Assembly (NCBI GenBank): GCA_026874595.1
Contig: CM049320.1
Coordinates: forward strand, 30,972,214-31,036,213
DNA: 64,000 nucleotides
Direction of reading: 5' to 3'
Source: Sipunculus nudus
Taxonomy: Eukaryota; Annelida; Sipuncula; Golfingiida; Sipunculidae
In this document: positions 36,210 through 48,616 of the stretch, one piece after another
How positions within the stretch are numbered: position 1 is the stretch's first letter
Layout of the letters: every line of letters begins with the position of its first letter
Translations under genes and position numbers: made by a program
The notes under the pieces: model-generated
Databases searched by the model: none
Told to the model about the DNA's origin: nothing
What the model saw: the letters and a program-made list of their open reading frames with translations, nothing else

Positions 36210-39200
36210 GTCTATTATTAGCCCCCCCCCCCTCCCTCAATGAATATTTAGCTTCACAGCAAATGGAGATAGCATCAGACTCTGTTCCCTCCACAGTTAT
36301 CTGTAGACAGATGTATTCAGTTTTGTAGGGGGGCCATACATTCAACATGTGTTAGCTTAAGAAATAAACTGTTAGTGTTAGAATGAAATGTTACTGATTA
36401 ATTCAATCCATCACTTTATCACAACTGTGATGATAAATGCTATACGAGTGAAACTAGAATGTGTCTCTTTCAAGTAATTTTGAATATTTTTAAGACTGGC
36501 TCTAATGAATACAAGTCAACATTAAAACCATACAAAATGACTTTAATAATACACTATTAACACCATGTTCTAACATCATTTAATTTTGACCAAAGTGCCT
36601 GTTTTTTAGCCTTGTGTGCTCTGGTTTAATAAAGTCCAGCTTCGATATTTTTCCTTGGGTCTTTCATACAGACTGCACTGCTAAGGTGTCAACAATGACT
36701 GTTGAGATAGATCTGAAGGAAACTGCCATCTTCCCCTGAACCATCATCAGTGATCAAACCAGCTCATCAACCTACTTCAGCACCAAAAGAGTCGCATATT
36801 CCTGATAGTCCAACACCTTGTCTTGTCAGCAAATTACCAGGATACTGAGGAAAATCCGAATTACCTTCCAGCCAACATATCTTTGCAGGATACAGGAAGA
36901 TTCCACAGAATGTAGGGAGCAAGTGTCACATATGCAGAGGACAGTTTATTGTCCACCATGAATAACATATTAATGTTGGTATGCTTACATACTAGCTTTC
37001 ACCACAATCACCAGGACAATGTGCCATGTTTATACTTCGGCAGTGCAGGGTTACTTGAAAAAGTGTTTCATTTTTGAATATAACAAAATGGATTACATGG
37101 CAGAAGGTTTAGTCTTTGTGCTTTAGGTGAATTTTGCCATTTATTGATAGATTTGATGACTGTAATGATGTCCATTTGTTCATCACTTTATTTCAAGATA
37201 AAAGGTGTCTTATTAAACATTTTCAGATTCCAATCTGAACTACCAAAGTTGGTGGCGAACAAAGAGTATGCAGTTCTCTGATCACTATGATCAAGAGGGA
37301 TTGTTTCTAGGATCCTGTGAACTGCACATGCATGTAGAACCACTTTGAAGATTTTTCCAAGCCATCCCCAGCACCATCTCCAGATTTGCCTGAAAAAAAA
37401 GTTATTCACAAGTACATGTACCAGCTGAACCTCGAAGTGTCTTCTTGTCTGATGTAATTCTCTATTTTAATTGTCCTGGCCAAATATAAATATATCCTTA
37501 TAGTACAGCACCTAATGTAGTGATTATCTATCTTCCATGTCCTGTAAATTCCAGCTCAGTGGTCATTTACATGTCAGCCCTTATGCATCATTTTTTTTAT
37601 TTAAAGCTAAGATCATAATGACCAAACCTCTTGCAGTCATGTAGATAAAACCACTTCACTGCATAAGATTTATCCTTATTAAATAATGAACAACAGCAGT
37701 TTACTTATATATCAATAAATGTTTTGTATGTTTGAAGTTTTGTGTTATTTAATGAATCCTAGTACACCAAAGTACAAAATGAGGTTTTATCAAGGTTTAC
37801 GTACTTGCACATTTTGCTGATATGGAGTGGTCTCTGTTGTTGCCTCTACCCATAGTAGACTGTGTTTGTTCAGTACCGCTTGTCCAAAGCCTTGGTGCTG
37901 AGTGATGCACCAGATTGCATGGCGTGGCTTGCATTTTCCCCACCATTTCCTGAATTTCATGGCAGCATAAACATTCCTCCAGACTCTCAGATGGTTAGCA
38001 CATGGTTATGGCCACAATGGCACCTAACAGCAAATAATATAGTACATATTTACATTTTCTTCCTTCCTAATGACTCTCATAAATTCTCATAAAATTCTAT
38101 TCTCTAAAATGATATTCTCTCATAAAATTAAAATGCTGCACATACTGTTACTTTAAGAAGTGAAATTGTGTACCAAATGAAAATAAAAACAACCTTGTTT
38201 TAAAAATTATGCAAACATGGATCCGGGATTTATTTTATTAATTTATGTTACTAACACTTATGTTGTCTAATTAAATATAACACCTTTAATAGAATGTCTG
38301 TCCTTAGTGCTGAGAGATCTTGGATATATACATATGTTGAATAATGAAAAAAAATTCTCAAGATACACATGTAAAAACATCAAAATGCAGGATGGCATGA
38401 ATCATGAACAGGTATTTACATAATTACCATTTTATTTATTGGGGCACTTGTCTGTTAAGATGATTAATAGAGTGTACATACTGTTTATGGTGTGTTTGTT
38501 TAGCAATCCACCCCTTTGATCCCCATGATGACCCATCTACTGTTATTGTGAGTTTTGATTTTCTTATTGGTTAGACAATCAGATCCACTAATGTTCCAAG
38601 TTTGTACCCCCAGTGAAGTGATAGCTGATTCTTGTTAAGAATATGGCCACCTGAGGGGGTTCTACCTCTGACCAATAATGGGTTAAAAGAATGATTAACA
38701 AATATGCAAGGAATCCCTCTTCAATAACACCTTATAATATTTATATATATCATATGCCTTTGTATATTTTATGTATATTTTGTACAATTAAAGTTCAAAT
38801 AAATAGTGTTATGAAATGGAAGTCCATCATGGAAGTGAACAGAATTAAAGATGCTGAAGTAGGGTCTGAGGTATCTGAATAAATTTTAAAAGAGTGTGTG
38901 TATAACTAGACAATGAAAGGCAGCCAACCTGCAGTAATATCAGTTACAGCCATGTCATCTGTGTCTGCATTCACAGTTCAGACAAGTTATCACCTGCCTG
39001 TTTACAAATATATATGAAAAAAAGTTACATACTTAAATCATTTTCTTAAAGGGTGGGGGTGACTCGCAGATGGGGAGGGTTATCAAAGTTGGGACTTTTT
39101 GTTATAAACGCTCAGACGTGTGTGTGTAGATATATATATATTTATTTATAAAAACACCTTTTATTGTCTGTGTGACACATTCCAAATATATTAAAGTTTA

Positions 39201-39916
39201 TTTTAATGTTTTAAAATATAAGGTATTGTTTCCAGTATAGTCATTCTGATCGAGGTTTACTATATAGTATAGATTTTATATTAAACTATTGGAACCGAGG
39301 TTTATAATTCTAATTTTTATACATATTTGAATTTCAAATGTTATTTTCTGAATAGGGGAGGGGGACTGCACTGACCATTCCCCCTTGCTAAAAAGTGTGT
39401 GGTGATGGGGGGGGGGGGGGGGATATAGACACCCCACATTATCGCCCCTGTTAATGTAATAGCCTATAGGCTATATTATAATTTGGACAATACATCACTA
39501 CAGATATACATATATGATTGTGAAGTGTCAAAAGAGCTTCGAGTGAGAATGAATGAAATGGTCGACATGTCTGTTATATTAAACTGTGCAAGCATTAAAA
39601 GAAAATATAGTCGAGGAGACTCGAACGCAACGAAATAGATCAGATTACCACCATTCGGCACCAAGTGATGCCATCTATCCATCACGGCTGCGGCCAGCCT
39701 CAGATTACCATATTAATATCTCCCCTTTTTTGACTGATACAATTTTGATTAACCTTAGCACATTTTTAACACATAAATTACTTTTCAAATACATAAATAA
39801 AAGAGTGAAAAGGTGGACTTACCAAATTGCAATCAAGTGTTGTGAACACGCTCAACTTGCTCATGACCAGGCCTGCGTGCCCGAGCTGGTCCGTTTTAAA
39901 ATATGTACGACTGCCG
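35215..39916. other. No convincing gene; low-complexity tracts
   Basis: G-runs at about 36,006-36,015 and 39,408-39,421, a (TGTA)/(TA)n tract at 36,169-36,210 and a C-run at 36,222-36,231 are visible. The 36,640-36,960 stretch has a Pro/Ser-rich then Cys-containing reading interrupted by stops and may be decayed coding sequence. No family could be named. Confidence 0.45.
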
Positions 39917-40054
39917 CTAAGTATCCTCTAATTCGGTATATTCCTGGTCGACTGAATCAAATATCTCATCAGTTCTGCTGTCACCGCTGGAATCGGTGTC
40001 ACTCTCATGATAACTCTCTGAATCCACCGAATTATCCTCAAAGTTGTGAGCCAT
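39917..40054 (-). CDS. Short acidic ORF, 45 aa, possible first exon
   Basis: From ATG at 40,054 the minus strand encodes 45 residues, highly acidic and Ser-rich (D/E/S-rich with SDTDSSGDS), ending in TAG. A good splice donor, TTG|GTAAGT, lies about 100 bp further on near 39,820, so the region may be a transcribed first exon. The upstream 100 bp is relatively CpG-rich and has a DR1-type site. Function is unknown; it could be chance. Confidence 0.3.
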   Translation of the reverse strand: MAHNFEDNSVDSESYHESDTDSSGDSRTDEIFDSVDQEYTELEDT

Positions 40055-40099
40055 GCTTGCTTGTTTTGCCTTGAACGCTTGACACACGGAGTACCCGTC

Positions 40100-40122
40100 T
40101 CTACGTCACAGGTCAAAGGTCA
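40100..40122. promoter_or_regulatory. TACGTCA and perfect DR1 site (AGGTCAAAGGTCA)
   Basis: AGGTCAAAGGTCA at 40,110-40,122 is a perfect direct repeat of the nuclear-receptor half-site with 1-bp spacing. It is preceded by TACGTCA, a CRE/ATF half-type site. It sits about 56 bp upstream of the ATG of the small minus-strand ORF, in a CpG-rich patch. Binding is inferred from the motif only. Confidence 0.4.
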
Positions 40123-40719
40123 GCCGATCGCGGTTCAGGAAGTATGCCACGGCCGGGCTAGGCACACGGCTTACTAATGCTTGGATTTTTATTATATTTC
40201 TCGTACACATGTCGTTTTACTATGTATAATACGTATTGTTGATGGTTAGTGATGAGATATGCGCGTTTGGTATAAAGAAAGCTGGTCATTAACTTTAAGT
40301 ACATCCTGGGTGAATATGAATGATATCGGACAGGAAAAAAAAGTGACTGAATGATAAAAATAATGCCAAAAATAAAAAAAACTTCCACCCCTGGAAAGCT
40401 GGAGATAACTACACACATTAGGATACAATTACCAGGGCCATACCCAGGGATTGCGGCAGGGTTCTAAGCCCTCCTGCCCCCCCCCCCCCCCCACAACTTT
40501 GCATTTAATATCGATACAATTAAAAAAATACTAAGGAAATTATAGTATAAAAGTTAAAATAAAAATATGAAATGACCTTTCAGTCATGTTTACATCATAA
40601 AACACTTTTGTCTGCAGGTTTTTATTTATACATAATGAGATCTATCTCGGGGACGCTATTTATCAAATTTTCATGAGATAATTGAGAAAATTCAGATATA
40701 TATATATATATATATATAG

Positions 40720-40761
<42 letters not shown>

Positions 40762-41616
40762 ACAGTTACAAAGTAAGTGGTTTTATGTTTTGGGCTCTTT
40801 AATCAGTTATATTTATTATTGTTTTGGTTTAAGTTTAGGGAACCTATAAGCAGGCATCGCGCATGAATACATTCTATTATATATAGCCCGATGCGCAGGT
40901 CACGCTAATTAGCAATTAGCTGCAAGGATCAACATGTCTGTTCATTAGCAACATTGCTCCCAAGCCCGGTTTGTGAATCCTTTCACATGCATAATATTAG
41001 CTACCCAGCACAAATAGTGTCCAGCCGACATATATATATATATATACATACATGTATGCACTTTTTGGACAATGACTGTGGTGCATCCTTTCCCCTTCCC
41101 CGGCAACCGTAAATCTGTCAACATTTACTTCAGAGTGTAATAGAAATGGAAATAACCCAAAAGCTTTGAAATATAAATAATTATAGCTCATTATTCTTGA
41201 GGTTTGTACATGCATTACTAAATATAATTTTTCTCCTTTCTTGAGTCTACAGTTCTAGCATTTGTGATGGTGAAAGTATATAATAGTTCAAACAATAGTA
41301 CCCAATAATATTTTAGCTGTGCTGCAATAGTAAAGTCATTAAGGTGTTGATTTAATATTAACTGGTCAAAGGTTAGATATTGTAATATTGTAAAAGTTCC
41401 CGAGTCTTCAGGTTGTAATGGTAAAATCAACGGTTACACTTTGTAATTACAGTTAACGTGACCCTCAACCGTTGTCACAATTCCTTTGTTACCAGGCATT
41501 GCCGGGAAATGTTCGTTTTGTCTTGAACTGTTGAGCACGATGCACAATATATCCAACTTTGTTGATTTTCTGTATTTCCCCAAACGTCCTGAGTAATGTG
41601 ATATTTTCTTCGCGCA
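40123..41616. other. No gene seen; microsatellites
   Basis: A C-run lies at about 40,478-40,493, and long (TA)n tracts at 40,697-40,757 and 41,030-41,045. No coding feature is supported. Confidence 0.5.
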
Positions 41617-41712
41617 GGGGCTATCGTAGCTCAGTCTATCGTATGGTAAACCTTGTATCAAACTCGGCCTTTTGTAAACCCGACCCGGTTCGAACTCGCC
41701 CCGTGAAAAAAC
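41617..41712 (+). repeat. tRNA-like sequence, probably SINE-derived
   Basis: GGGGCTATCGTAGCTCAGTC resembles a tRNA 5' end with A box. About 65 bp later CCGGTTCGAACTC is a good B box. The stems do not pair into a full cloverleaf, so it is more likely a tRNA-derived SINE head than a functional tRNA gene. Confidence 0.4.
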
Positions 41713-43265
41713 CCTCCCACACGAAAACGCGAGCACCTGTTCTAACATAATTATTCCCGGAGCCCTTTGGCTAGGGGCTTTCCTATAGAAGGACACCATT
41801 AAGAAAATTCCAATATGGCACCTGAAACAGTCCTTATGTTTTATTATATATATTTAAGTCGCAACTGCATGTATCCATGTCCCTATTCGTATCCCTGGTC
41901 GTATCGTGTTGAAACACAGCCTCTTATTGATGGGTCTGTATTATACATTAAGACCGGTGGTTGACACTGCTCAAGGTCGCATTATTGGAAATAATAGTTC
42001 ACGCTGCTCGAATGTTTTAACAGTAAGTGTAATATCTTATGTTGCTTTAGTTTGTAATTGACACAGGAACGAGTCAATTTTCAATATAGACTGTAACGGC
42101 TAAAGTTACAGTTATACCTGTGAATTAGAAGATGTAATAGTTGAAGAAATTGCTTATTTTACTGGACACGGAAGTCGTTAATGTTATTTCTTAATCACCA
42201 TTACCAAAGGCGTAATATTACGCCCAAAGCTCTCAAAAAATGTAAACCTATTGGATATCGAAGCTAAATTATTTACTCCAGGATGCAAAAAATATCCCCG
42301 TCCCAATTACCTGCTCATATTTTATGACAACACAGGCTCATATCGGCACTAGCTGTATATACACACACAAATTTAACAATAATTTCAATGGCCCCTTTGG
42401 CCAGTCACAACCTGGTGTATTTACCATTTAAGTGAAAACATTAGTCACACCCTGTATCATATATATATATATATATTAACTGTATATATCCAAATAGAAA
42501 ACTTACCATCATATTGCAGCATGGTATTCACATGGGTAACGCTGGCAAAAATGGGAAGATATACCTCAATAGGTCCTGGTCATGTCAGTGGCTTGTTGCA
42601 GCTGAATGGAATGGGTGCTTGCATACTGTATGTAACAACCACGTGTTCCTGTTCTACGTGTATTTGATATTTGCTGTGAGCCGTGGTTAGTTTTGAGAAC
42701 AGAGATTGTACAAATAATAGTTGATCTGGTTATCCATGTAATTACAATACAAGCTGGGTTAACATTGACACATAAAAATACCATTATATGCACACATCAC
42801 GTGATGGCTGGCACAGCTTCGGGACAATCAATACTTGACATTATTGTTTATCATTTTTAACACAGTAACATATCTGTTGGTATGTTCCTATCACGCATGG
42901 TGTTTCAGTGATAATACATTTGATAAGCAAGCTGTTTTTAGTCATATCTGCCAGAATCCAGGAACACAATATTGTCAACTGGTCCTGTGTATATACTAGT
43001 ATATAACGACGAATACCAGAATACACAATACGTTCACCGCTACAGCCTACGAATCTTGATAGTTCACTTGTCTGGAGGACTCCACCTGTCGACCGTTACA
43101 TGTACTATGGACGTGACTTATGGACAAACAAACCAAATATTTAGAATCGTGTATTATAAAAATGCTATATTTTGTGAAATACATTCGCACGTAAATGATC
43201 CCCATGTTGACGAAAAAGGTATTGTCTTTCATGTACTTAAATATTTACATTAATCATATACTATC
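41713..43265. other. No gene seen
   Basis: Only short ORFs and a small (TA)n tract near 42,461-42,476. Confidence 0.45.
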
Positions 43266-45400
43266 TCACGCTATGAATATTAAAGTTTCCCCAGCAAAAA
43301 CCATCTTGGCAAACGGATTTACTCTCTCCAAATTACCTGTTTTATAAGACGTCATGGTTCTATGTGTCAGTAAATATAGCCCAAGTTGATGTTTCAAAGA
43401 TTCAGTGACCAAAGCTTTGATCTTGCAGATGCGCTTCACCTCCCAAACAATAAGAAAAATCAAGAATCTTTACTTGTTAAGTTTCCCGGAACGGCTAACA
43501 GGTGGCGTTTGCGTTGTTTGTTTTTGCTAACTAATCGCGTCCGGTGCAAGTTTATTTCCACTTGTGTACGGAGGTAAGCAAACGGTTCAAGAACCATAAT
43601 ATGTCAATGAGACCCCTTTTTAATTCATGTATATTTAACCTGATGTATGCGAAGGTCCCCATATTTACTGACATATACACACCTTTAAAGAAACTAAGAT
43701 GGTCTAGGTTTCAGCCGACATATGTGAGCGTGTATATAAGGTCTATTGAACGTAGAAACCGAGATATTGGTAATGTAATCGTATACCTAATACCTTTATA
43801 GTACCACGTACCACAGGTATATTTAGTCATCAAGTGTCCACACATATTGTTGAAGTTTGCCTTCATATTACATATTATTGTATTTAGGTCTAAACACGGC
43901 GATGACCTCACAGGTGTAGTAGCCATCCTTACTATAGTCCTGTATTATGTACCAGTTTAATTATGTCACTCATTGAAAAATCTCTCGATTAAGATAACAG
44001 TGGTGCTTGGCTCAATTTTCGACGTTCGCTGGATCTGAGATCGTCGCGTTTTTTCTCGAAGTTGTTCTTTTTGTATTCCTTTGAGACACGGACCTGTCAT
44101 TATATGGCTTAGCTATTTTATAGCAATATGTGTACATACACGATATATTATTTAGTTCTTTGTAATTGGAATTATTAAAAAGTTATTAAAATGTTTTTTT
44201 TTCAAAGGAATTCGGCCTTTAAATCAGCATATATTACAATTTACATATCACAGATAAATCGTTTGTTTGTGAAGTTCATTTGATAAATAATAAGAAGGAT
44301 ATTAACATAATATAATTATAATAAGATAAAATTGATAAAATAAGAATGATATGGATATAAAAACCAATTATAATATATAATTATTATAATTAGAACATTG
44401 TCAGAATATTAAACTTACCTTTCCAAACCCTGGGATATGATCAGACTGCAGTGTATAACCGCTGCGTGAGGAGTGCAGTGTCAATCAAGCCCTGAAAGTG
44501 ACACGTGAAAGTGACACGTGAAAGTGACACGTGAAAGAGACCCATGAAAGAGACAATTGTAAGGGACACATGGCAATGACTGCCAAAGGTGATACTTATA
44601 CTTTTTTTTTAAATATTACATTTTCGGGTGTATGTTACAATTACCATCTAAGTAACGAGCAATCCATAATAAGATTGTTAAAAAAAAAACAGTCGCGATT
44701 AGGAAGATCACACACACAAGTGCAGCGCAACAACTTGGTCGCTCTGCCTCCACGTGTCCTATGGAACTCTGGTCTCTCTACAAAAAAAGCTAACGTGTAA
44801 TATAAAAGACATAAAAGGCCAAGTGGGTTTATGTTTATACCAACGGGCAACCGGCAATCTTGGCAGCCCCTAATTTCCCTGTCCAACCCTGATTCACAAG
44901 CGCCAGACATGCGCAGACAAATCTAGTCGGATTTGGAATTCCGCAGCAAATAATACAATTATCTTTGCAAAAGACTCTCCCTCCAGATTCTGCTGTTGAC
45001 TGTTCCGTTTTTCCCATTAGTAACGGCTCTCTGTCATTCGATGACTTTACGATTACAGATCAGCTGTGAAATATGAAAATAAATTAACTTTGGTATACCA
45101 AATAAAATATTCATTTTCATTCATCAGAGAAACCGGTTTCAAATATAAAAAATAAGTTATTTAATCCACAAAAGAAATACTTGAAAAAATAATATATTAT
45201 AAAATATATTGACGTGAGCATGGTCAACAAAGACTGTAGTTCTTTACTTTGCTCCTGTTGGTCAAGTCATGGAGAATGTCATTTTATGCCATTATCAGAT
45301 CATGACGGATAAAATCGTCGTAAGCTTGTAAATGACGCTCAGATTCCGCGATATTTCCTGGAACTAATACCCGGATATTCCACGTCGCATGTGAAATATA
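43266..45400 (-). pseudogene. Decayed CRT-like transporter copy (unit 1 of the segmental duplication)
   Basis: This region is collinear with 48,940-53,000. Exon 1 remains at about 44,900-45,048 (NDREPLL, CKDNCIICCGIP and VCACLA readable). Its ATG-ACG-TCA start has become GTA-AAG-TCA, and the rest of the exon after CACLA is lost. A short exon with CCAGGGTTTGGAAAG|GTAAGT remains at 44,420-44,446. The last exon keeps only its 3' end (about 43,985-44,090, GTTCTTTTTGTATTCCTTTG), then jumps to intron-flanking sequence. The flanks (AATTCATGTATATTT, CACCTTTAAAGAAA and GAACGTAGAAACCG blocks at 43.6-43.8 kb) also match unit 2. It cannot encode a transporter. Confidence 0.8.
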
Positions 45401-45808
45401 AAGGGCCTTATTCACATATCAGGTATATTGGATATCCATGAAACAGTGTATTTCCCTAAAAACATTTCGCTCTAACACCGTTTGCACAAAACCTCGATTT
45501 GCTGTTGGCAAGAGTCCAGTTGCAATTTCTTCATAGAAATTAATTTGTCTCCGAAAATGTAAGCAAAAGTGTAGAGGTCCCTAATCGGAATAAGATCTTC
45601 TGTAATTGGTTATTTGCGATGGAATAAGGCGAAATCAACGTACGTACCAAATACCTAAGAACAATAATAAGTACAAAAACTGAAGTAAGGTAACAGATAA
45701 AAAAAACTCCACATAAGGTAACTCTGAGGGAGAAAACTTGTTGATGAACTATAGATTTATACAATCTAAATATCTGTGGTAGCATATTAGGTCTAAAAAA
45801 GAGGGTCT

Positions 45809-45816
<8 letters not shown>

Positions 45817-45839
<23 letters not shown>

Positions 45840-45840
45840 A
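45817..45840. repeat. (TA)n microsatellite
   Basis: Pure TA tract beside the putative Penelope-like terminal motif. Confidence 0.9.
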
Positions 45841-46874
45841 CTCTGAAGAAAAACAACACTGTTAATTCACAACAGACTGTTTCACGGGATGCGACCCGAT
45901 CATCAGGTGAATGTGGTTAGAATGAAGCTAACGTCGTGGTTTGAAAAGCCGAGACTTTACGAGATTACGAGATTATGCTTTGTGCGATTCGGGTCGGGGG
46001 GGGGGGGCATGTGAAAGACTGACACTGATCCTATTGTTCTCGGGTGCACAATAGGATTGGTCGGGGTACACGTGCGATACTGGAACATAACAGGGCAGGG
46101 CAAAGAGGTTATATAATGTAGTAAATAGTAAATATAATACAAAGATATAACCAGGATGCTCAATCAGCATATTGAAATGATTTCTAATAGGGCCTTGGAA
46201 GCAGTGAACATATCAGTAGTATACATATGATATGATAAAAATACACATATACTGTGAAAATACACAATATACAAGGCAAATATACAATATAAAAGGCAAA
46301 TATACTATACCCATACCAAGTGGTGCAAGTCTCCTAGCTGAAGGTCGTAAAGCCCATTAGACCAGGATAAAGTAGAACTTTCCTGTCATCCAATGGACTC
46401 CACGAGCCAGCAGTGAGAGAACAACTACCTGAACAAATGAGTCTGCCCAGCGGATCCTCGTTGGGGGGGGGGGGGGGGTTAAGGGGGCACGCTGAATATT
46501 AGTACGAATGCTAGGTTTTAAAATATTTCAGGGTGAATTTGTTTTGATGGCGGCACTTGGAGAGAATTTCAGCTCTTGAGTTCAACAATGATCCAGGGGG
46601 GGCCGTAGCTATAAGTAGCTTTTCAGACAAGCAGAGATCACACTTCCTAGTCCCACAGAAGTAAGGTGCTGCCTTGGCAGATATTTCCCAGGAGAGCTTG
46701 TAATTGATATTGTTGTCTTTTAGTAACCAAATGTGTTTAGACAGTTCAGTGTTTTTAGCGTGGGATCTGTTCCGAAAGGATTGCTTGTGGTTATTATATC
46801 TTGTCTTGAAATCACCTTCAGTACACCCTATGTAGTGTTTCACGTCATTGTCTGTTCTAACTGTTGCTTTATAG

Positions 46875-46929
<55 letters not shown>

Positions 46930-47117
46930 GTTGGGTCTTATAACAGTTGTTCTATTACTATCACTATTAGCCTACTATTACTTGTTAATCGATCTATTTC
47001 TATTACTATTACTATTACTTGTCTTCTATTACTATTACTATTACTATTACTTTTACTATTATTTTACTATTAACTTGTTTAATAACAAATGAGCTTTCGA
47101 AGCGCACAGGCGTCTTC
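45841..47117 (-). mobile_element. Penelope-like element remnant with GIY-YIG endonuclease end
   Basis: The reading at 46,878-46,511 (minus) is the C-terminal GIY-YIG endonuclease of a Penelope-like retroelement. It has VYKATV, then H-Y-I-G-C-T-E-G, RYNNHKQSFRN, ELSKHIWLLKD, KCDLCLSEKLLI and a final HQNKFTLKYFKT before a stop. The reverse transcriptase upstream is missing, replaced by (TA)n and (TATTAC)n microsatellites at 46,879-47,075. Flanking hairpin motifs (45,879-45,906 and 47,092-47,117) resemble Penelope terminal-repeat/hammerhead sequences. The copy is dead. G-runs at 45,997-46,006 and 46,465-46,478 lie inside it. Confidence 0.82.
45879..45906 (-). ncRNA. Hammerhead-ribozyme-like core
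   Basis: The minus strand reads CTGATGA, then a hairpin CGGG-loop-CCCG, then GAAAC, in the spacing of a hammerhead core (CUGAUGA-stem II-GAAA). Penelope-like terminal repeats are known to carry hammerheads. The 10.1/11.1 closing pair is T-T rather than G-C, and stems I and III could not be drawn convincingly, so it is probably degenerate. Confidence 0.4.
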
Positions 47118-47304
47118 GTCAAGTGGTATGTGGTAACGGGTAGAGAGCTAATTATTTATAGTGGAGTAACAATGTATACTGCCTGCAAAGTCGCTGTGCT
47201 GAAACATGTAGTGGGTAGCACTCTTACGTCACTACAGTGACGTCACTTCGCTGGTTCCAATAAAAAAGTGTACAAATACACAGAGGTGTCGGTGATCTGT
47301 TGAA

Positions 47305-47462
47305 GGCCTACCTCAGTGGATAGAGCAGGCGACCGGCAATCTTAAAGTCATAGGTTCGATTCCCACCGGCAGGGAACAGACTTTTCTGTGGTTTCATGTT
47401 CCATTTCAACATACAATGAACCAACATGGCTTTTATTACATCTCTCTCTCTCTCTCTCTCTC
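47305..47462 (+). mobile_element. tRNA-derived SINE-like element
   Basis: GCCTACCTCAGTGGATAGAG matches an A-box region, and GGTTCGATTCC about 48 bp later is a perfect B box. The T-arm stem does not pair, which argues against a working tRNA. The sequence runs into CAGGGAACAGACTTTTCTGT and ends in a (TC)n tract at 47,440-47,462, a plausible SINE tail. Confidence 0.6.
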
Positions 47463-48200
47463 TTGACCGAACCATAGAAAGACTAAGTCCATATTTTACT
47501 ATAAGTAGCCTACACCCACCACTCAACATTGGTCGCTAGAGAAAACAAAATATTGGAAACAGATGTAGCACCTTGGACTTAGATGGCCAGAATATCTCTA
47601 GTTGATACTTTTTTTAATACAGTCACTGTTCCGTGACTTTCTAATATCCTGGGCTCTTGTATAGTATCTCAGTATTTACTTATATTTGCGAAGCAATCCA
47701 CGGTATACTAGTATCATTATATCATACGACCTGGTGATATTATCATGAACCCGGCTCACGCGCCTTATTAATGTGCATTCAATGTGACGAATGTTATCAT
47801 GTGCCCACTCATTTATTATCGTGACCACTCAGTATAATGTATATAATCACCATACATCAGGTTTCTTCTTGCAGTCATTTGAAACAGAAAGGAAGTGCAT
47901 CACATTTGCAGCGCCACATGTACTGATAAGATAATCAGCAACTTGTTATATTGTGTTTTTTTAAGGGGGCTGCTGTTGTGATGATTGTATGATAAACAAA
48001 CAGACAGGTAGTTAACTTTTCGGTCATTCAACCACTCGCAAGCACTTCCCGACCCAGAACCTTTCACATTACAGCAGATTCCCTTATGTGCTATGTATTG
48101 ATACCACACAATGACGCGAGACTTATGTACCAAGTTTCACTCTATAAATTCCGAATATAGGAGCATTGGAGGGGCCCAATAACCTATCTGACTTTTAATA
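47463..48200. repeat. Segmental duplication block, copy A (matches 54,460-55,065)
   Basis: Shared blocks with 54,460-55,065 include GACTAAGT(C/T)CATATT, ATACTATC-like CATACGACCTG, TGTGCCCACTCATTTATTAT, CGTGACCACTCAGTATAATG, ATCAACTTGTTATATTGTG and TTTCACTCTATAAAT. Order and orientation are conserved. No gene is inside. Confidence 0.8.
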
Positions 48201-48446
48201 ACTAAAGGTAATCCCTTGGAGTTTTCACAAAAAAATAGGCCAGAAAACATGGCGATCACTGTTCACATGCTACTTGTTTTATTTATATAAATGTATTTAT
48301 AATATGTAGGAGCCCGCCAAAATAATCAAAACAAATTCAGAAAGGGAATCTGGCAGCAATTCAGATAAGCCAGAGCTTGGCAAATGACGTATTGTAACAA
48401 GTGACCTTTCTTCCTCAGTGAGAGAATAAGTCATTGAGTCGGTCAA

Positions 48447-48616
48447 TATTTTAGTGAGTGAGTGAGTCAGTCAGTGAGTGAGTGAGTCAGTCAGTCAGTC
48501 AGTCAGTCAGTGAGTTGCTTGGGTTGGACGGGGTGGGGTGATAGCCTGAGTGAGTGAGTGAGTCAGTGAGTGAGTGAGTGAGTCAGTGAGTCAGTCAGTG
48601 AGTCAGTCAGTCACAG
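48447..48616. repeat. GTCA/GAGT tetranucleotide minisatellite, copy A
   Basis: The array mixes AGTC/AGTG words (GAGTGAGTGAGTCAGTCAGT). The paralogous position in the downstream duplicate (55,430-55,880) holds the same array expanded about threefold. It is followed in both by GAGTTGTGTGGACGTC. Confidence 0.9.

Noticed and set aside
36640-36960. Pro/Ser-rich reading followed by a C-H-I-C segment, considered as a piggyBac-type C-terminus
   Set aside because: Interrupted by stops, with too few conserved Cys/His positions to name a family.
37188-37409. Minus-strand ORF with a W-R-W-C-W-G-W start and an H-A-C-A-V-H segment, considered as a Harbinger-type transposase end
   Set aside because: Resemblance is limited to a few residues; no DDE motif or companion Myb-like ORF is nearby.
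39586-40074. 162-codon plus-strand ORF
   Set aside because: No domain or compositional support; the opposite strand offers a more plausible short first exon with promoter-like context.
41617-41712. Functional tRNA gene
   Set aside because: A- and B-box-like sequences are present but the cloverleaf stems do not pair; the same holds for 47,305-47,375.
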